Of a stretch of DNA of 64,000 nucleotides, positions 35,021 through 64,000 are shown piece after piece. The first letter of the stretch is position 1; each line of letters begins with the position of its first letter. This stretch comes from Colius striatus. Lineage: Eukaryota; Chordata; Aves; Coliiformes; Coliidae. Under the pieces are notes generated by a model. It saw only the letters and a list, made by a program, of their open reading frames with translations, did no database searches and was not told where the DNA came from. A program made the translations under genes and the position numbers. The stretch spans positions 11,436,915 through 11,500,914 of the forward strand of contig NC_084771.1 in assembly GCF_028858725.1 (NCBI RefSeq). The letters run 5' to 3'.

Positions 35021-35153
35021 CGGGAAAGGGGGCCGTCGAGGCTCTAGTGGAAGCGGCAGAAGGCCCACGGCTGCGGAGAGGCCCGGTCGGCTGAAGGGGG
35101 CGGCGCAGGACCGAGCTGGCCGCAGTCCCGGCACGCTGAGGCGGCGGCTCCCG

Positions 35154-35162
35154 AAATGGCGG
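35154..35162 (-). promoter_or_regulatory. OGT: YY1-like motif near the OGT transcription start
   Basis: Plus strand AAATGGCGG, sense-strand CCGCCATTT, about 135 nt before the ATG. This orientation is typical of YY1 sites that lie just inside CpG-island transcripts, so the start site is probably within a few tens of bases. Confidence 0.45.
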
Positions 35163-35983
35163 AGGCAGCAAAGTGTCGAATGGCTGCTGCCGGAACTACC
35201 TCCCCTTGGCAAGTAGTGCGGGCGGAGGCAGCCGCGCAGAGCGCCCCACGGTGGCGGAGGGATCCCCACCCTATCGGAACTCGCTGCGTCCCCTTCCGCC
35301 GAGCCCGCCCTCCGGCACGCAGACGCGCCCTCGAAGCACAGCGGTTTCGGCGGCTCGGGTATCCTTCCGCGCAAAGCCTTTGCGACAAACTCGCTCCCGC
35401 TGCGCGTGCGTAACCGGCCTCCGCCGAGGCGCGGCCTGAGGCGGCCGCGGGGCACTCGGGCACCGGCGCGACCCCCGCCCAGGAACGGCCCCTCACCCTT
35501 CACACCTCCCGCAGCTTTACCCACAAAGCGCGGCGGCCCCACGGCTGCGTTTCACACACATCGCCTGAGGCTGCGGCTGCTCTCCCGCTGCCCGACGATG
35601 AGGCGGCTCCTGTGAATAACGAGCCATCCTCATGACTCTTAACACCTTCCAAGTTCTGGGGCTGATTGCCACTTAAAAATATGAACTAGGGCAGCTAGTC
35701 GAAGTAATGAGGCACTTCATGCTGTGGCTGGAGAGAAAAACCTTCCCTTTACAGAATGAAAAGTGGGTGGTAGTTGTTTACTAACAGCGGGTAGTGTAGT
35801 CTGAAGCAGCTTTTTTCCCAATAGACATGCTTATGTCCCAAGAGGACAGTATTTATGAGTCCTATATTTCAGTCTGTGAAGACTGAAGAACAAATCTGGA
35901 TGTTCATCTGGATTCTGGAACTAGTACAGGCTACAACAACCCGAAACTTCACAGGATGATGCTCTGAAGCTTATTTTTCACCA

Positions 35984-35989
35984 TTTATT
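35984..35989 (-). terminator. TAF1: TAF1 poly(A) signal AATAAA
   Basis: Sense-strand AATAAA about 155 nt past the stop, giving a very short 3' UTR with cleavage near 35,965. A second AATAAA at 36141-36146 overlaps the stop codon itself. Confidence 0.55.
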
Positions 35990-36141
35990 CAATGACATAA
36001 CGTGTATTTAAATATTATATTAAAAAAAAAGAACTACTTCTTAACACAATTCACACTAACACTGTTTCCTTATACCAAAGTAGGACAAGAGACGTTAAGG
36101 AGCTAAAAGTAGCCCAGAAAAACCATCTCCAGATAAGTACT

Positions 36142-62549
<26,408 letters not shown>

Positions 62550-63000
62550 CTAGAAGGGGAAAACCAAGAGGGTCAGACACAAAAAAAACACCACAGAATG
62601 TTTCTGTTTCCCTCACCTGAAAAGCATTAAGGAGAGAGCACTGTAACAGTCAGAAGCTGGGCCTGTACTGCAATCCCAGCCCCTGATACAATCAACAAGC
62701 TCTTGCTTATACTCGAAAACAAGTCTCTGATCCATCTGTCTTATGGATCCTTCCTATTCAAAAGGATTTATTCTCCATTTCAGACACAAAGAAACTCAAC
62801 AGAAGGAAGAAAGTTTGCCTTTACATAGTGAGTATCTGGTAAGACACCACCTGAAAGTAATTATTTTCATTTTGAACAATTCACAACCTTCAGAAAGACA
62901 CCCAGAGACTGAAGAAACGTTGATATCATTATTAGCATGAGACAAAGCTAGAAGACAGCTGTATAAAGCAGAGATCTCTTAAACAACTGGATAAAAAACC

Positions 63001-63043
63001 CACCTAGATGTGTTCCTGTGCAGCCTCATCTAGGTGACCTATT
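63001..63043 (+). mobile_element. CR1 scrap
   Basis: acctagatgtgttcctgtgc and agcctcatctaggtgacc resemble the CR1 cacctggatgtgttcctgtg segment; about 43 nt. Confidence 0.5.
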
Positions 63044-63192
63044 TCCAAATCAACTGACAGGTTTAGGAAACAAACTAGAAACCACCAAAGACTTATAAGC
63101 TGACATCCTATTCACATTCCCTGTTAATCTGCTTATGCTGATCCCCAAAGGAAATTATGTTTTTGTGACCACTCTTTCCACTTCTGCCCACA

Positions 63193-63672
63193 CCACAGAA
63201 TCACAGAATCTCAAGGGCTGGAAAGGACCTTGAAAACTCATCCAGTGCAAGCCCCTTGCCAGAGCAGGACCACCTATAGTAGGTCACACAGGAACTCATC
63301 CAGCTGGGTTTGAATGTCTCCAGAGGAGACTCCACAGCCCATCTGGGCAGCCCCTGCCAGTGCTCCCTCACCTCAATAGGGAACAAGTTTTCCCTTATGT
63401 TTCTTTGGAACCTCTTATGTTCCAGCTTGTACCCATTGCCCCTTGTCCTACCATTGGCCATCACTGAGAACAGCCTGGCTCCATCCTCCTGACGTTCACC
63501 CTTTATGTATTTGTAAACATTAATGAGGTCACCCCTCAGGCTCCTCCAAGCTACAGAGCCCCAGCTCCCTCAGTCTTTCATCACAAGGGAGATGCTCCAC
63601 TCCGTCATTTTGGTGACCCTGCACTGAACTCTATCCAGCAGCTCACTGTCCTTCTGGAACTGAGGGGCCCAA
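63193..63672 (-). mobile_element. CR1 3' fragment, second subfamily
   Basis: caccacagaatcacagaatc and tcaagggctggaaaggacct through gaactgaggggcccaaaact; TAF1 intron at the right edge. Confidence 0.92.
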
Positions 63673-64000
63673 AACTTCTTCCCAAAACTCCTCCAGATTA
63701 CTTCTGAACGCTCTGGTCAGTTTCAATTGTCTTTCACCAAGGGCAAAGGTCTCAGACATAGTTAAGCTGCTAGCAGTTTAAAAAAGCACAGTCTGCTTCT
63801 CCACATGCTAATTTAAGTGGTTTAATCAAGAAAACCTGTGAGACACTAATATTCACTTTCTCAGACATCAACCAGTCCTTACAGGCTAATCTCCATCATT
63901 TCAGGCTTTGCCAGCACTAGTGTTCATGAATTAGTTATGAATAGTGCTCAGCATTAACAGTTTGCACTGATTTCTGCACCCACAGGGCATGTTCAACACC

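Larger units (their letters stand above)
62550..64000 (-). other. TAF1: TAF1 intron at the right edge
   Basis: No upstream TAF1 exon was found. Contains a small plus-strand CR1 scrap (63,001-63,043) and a CR1 copy at about 63,193-63,672. Confidence 0.5.

Overview
This is a piece of a bird chromosome. The bird assignment rests on dense CR1 retroposon fragments with the avian tail (repeats of attctgtgattct-type octamers), compact introns, two GC-rich promoter islands, and proteins almost identical to mammalian ones. No prokaryotic, plasmid or viral operon structure is present. The species cannot be fixed from the sequence alone.

Three genes lie head-to-tail on the minus strand, so gene order in transcription runs from high to low coordinates. 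(1) TAF1, the TFIID scaffold subunit, fills about 36.0-64.0 kb. 35 coding exons (1,708 codons plus stop) are resolved; the 5' end lies off the right edge. (2) OGT, the nucleocytoplasmic O-GlcNAc transferase, runs from about 35.15 kb to 10.72 kb. It is complete: 22 coding exons encode 1,045 residues, and every junction keeps phase. (3) GCNA (ACRC), the germline SprT-family protease, runs from about 9.9 kb to the left edge. Ten exons are resolved, through the HEACH metalloprotease motif; the last exon(s) lie off the left edge. The order TAF1-OGT-GCNA on one strand matches human Xq13.1; in birds this block belongs to chromosome 4A (established knowledge, not provable here).

The rest is intron and short intergenic DNA. 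TAF1 3' end and OGT promoter are separated by less than 1 kb, as are the OGT poly(A) site and the GCNA CpG island. About 17 CR1 fragments and two related ERVL-like LTR fragments (left edge and about 57.2-57.98 kb) account for most repeats.

No new multi-gene system is visible. The most interesting features are in RNA processing. OGT intron 4, a detained intron in mammals, contains a stretch that would encode the human mitochondrial-OGT leader [12 protein letters not shown]. Here its start codon is ATA and an in-frame stop lies just upstream, and the stretch runs into a perfect TACTAAC branch-point motif. That points to conservation for splicing rather than for protein. The same intron holds strong decoy-like splice sites and CpG-bearing islands. 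TAF1 shows two GC-AG introns, a candidate 9-nt microexon, and a tandem acceptor where one choice creates a stop codon. GCNA has an E2F6/CHR-like element touching its predicted start codon and a phase-neutral 36-nt exon.
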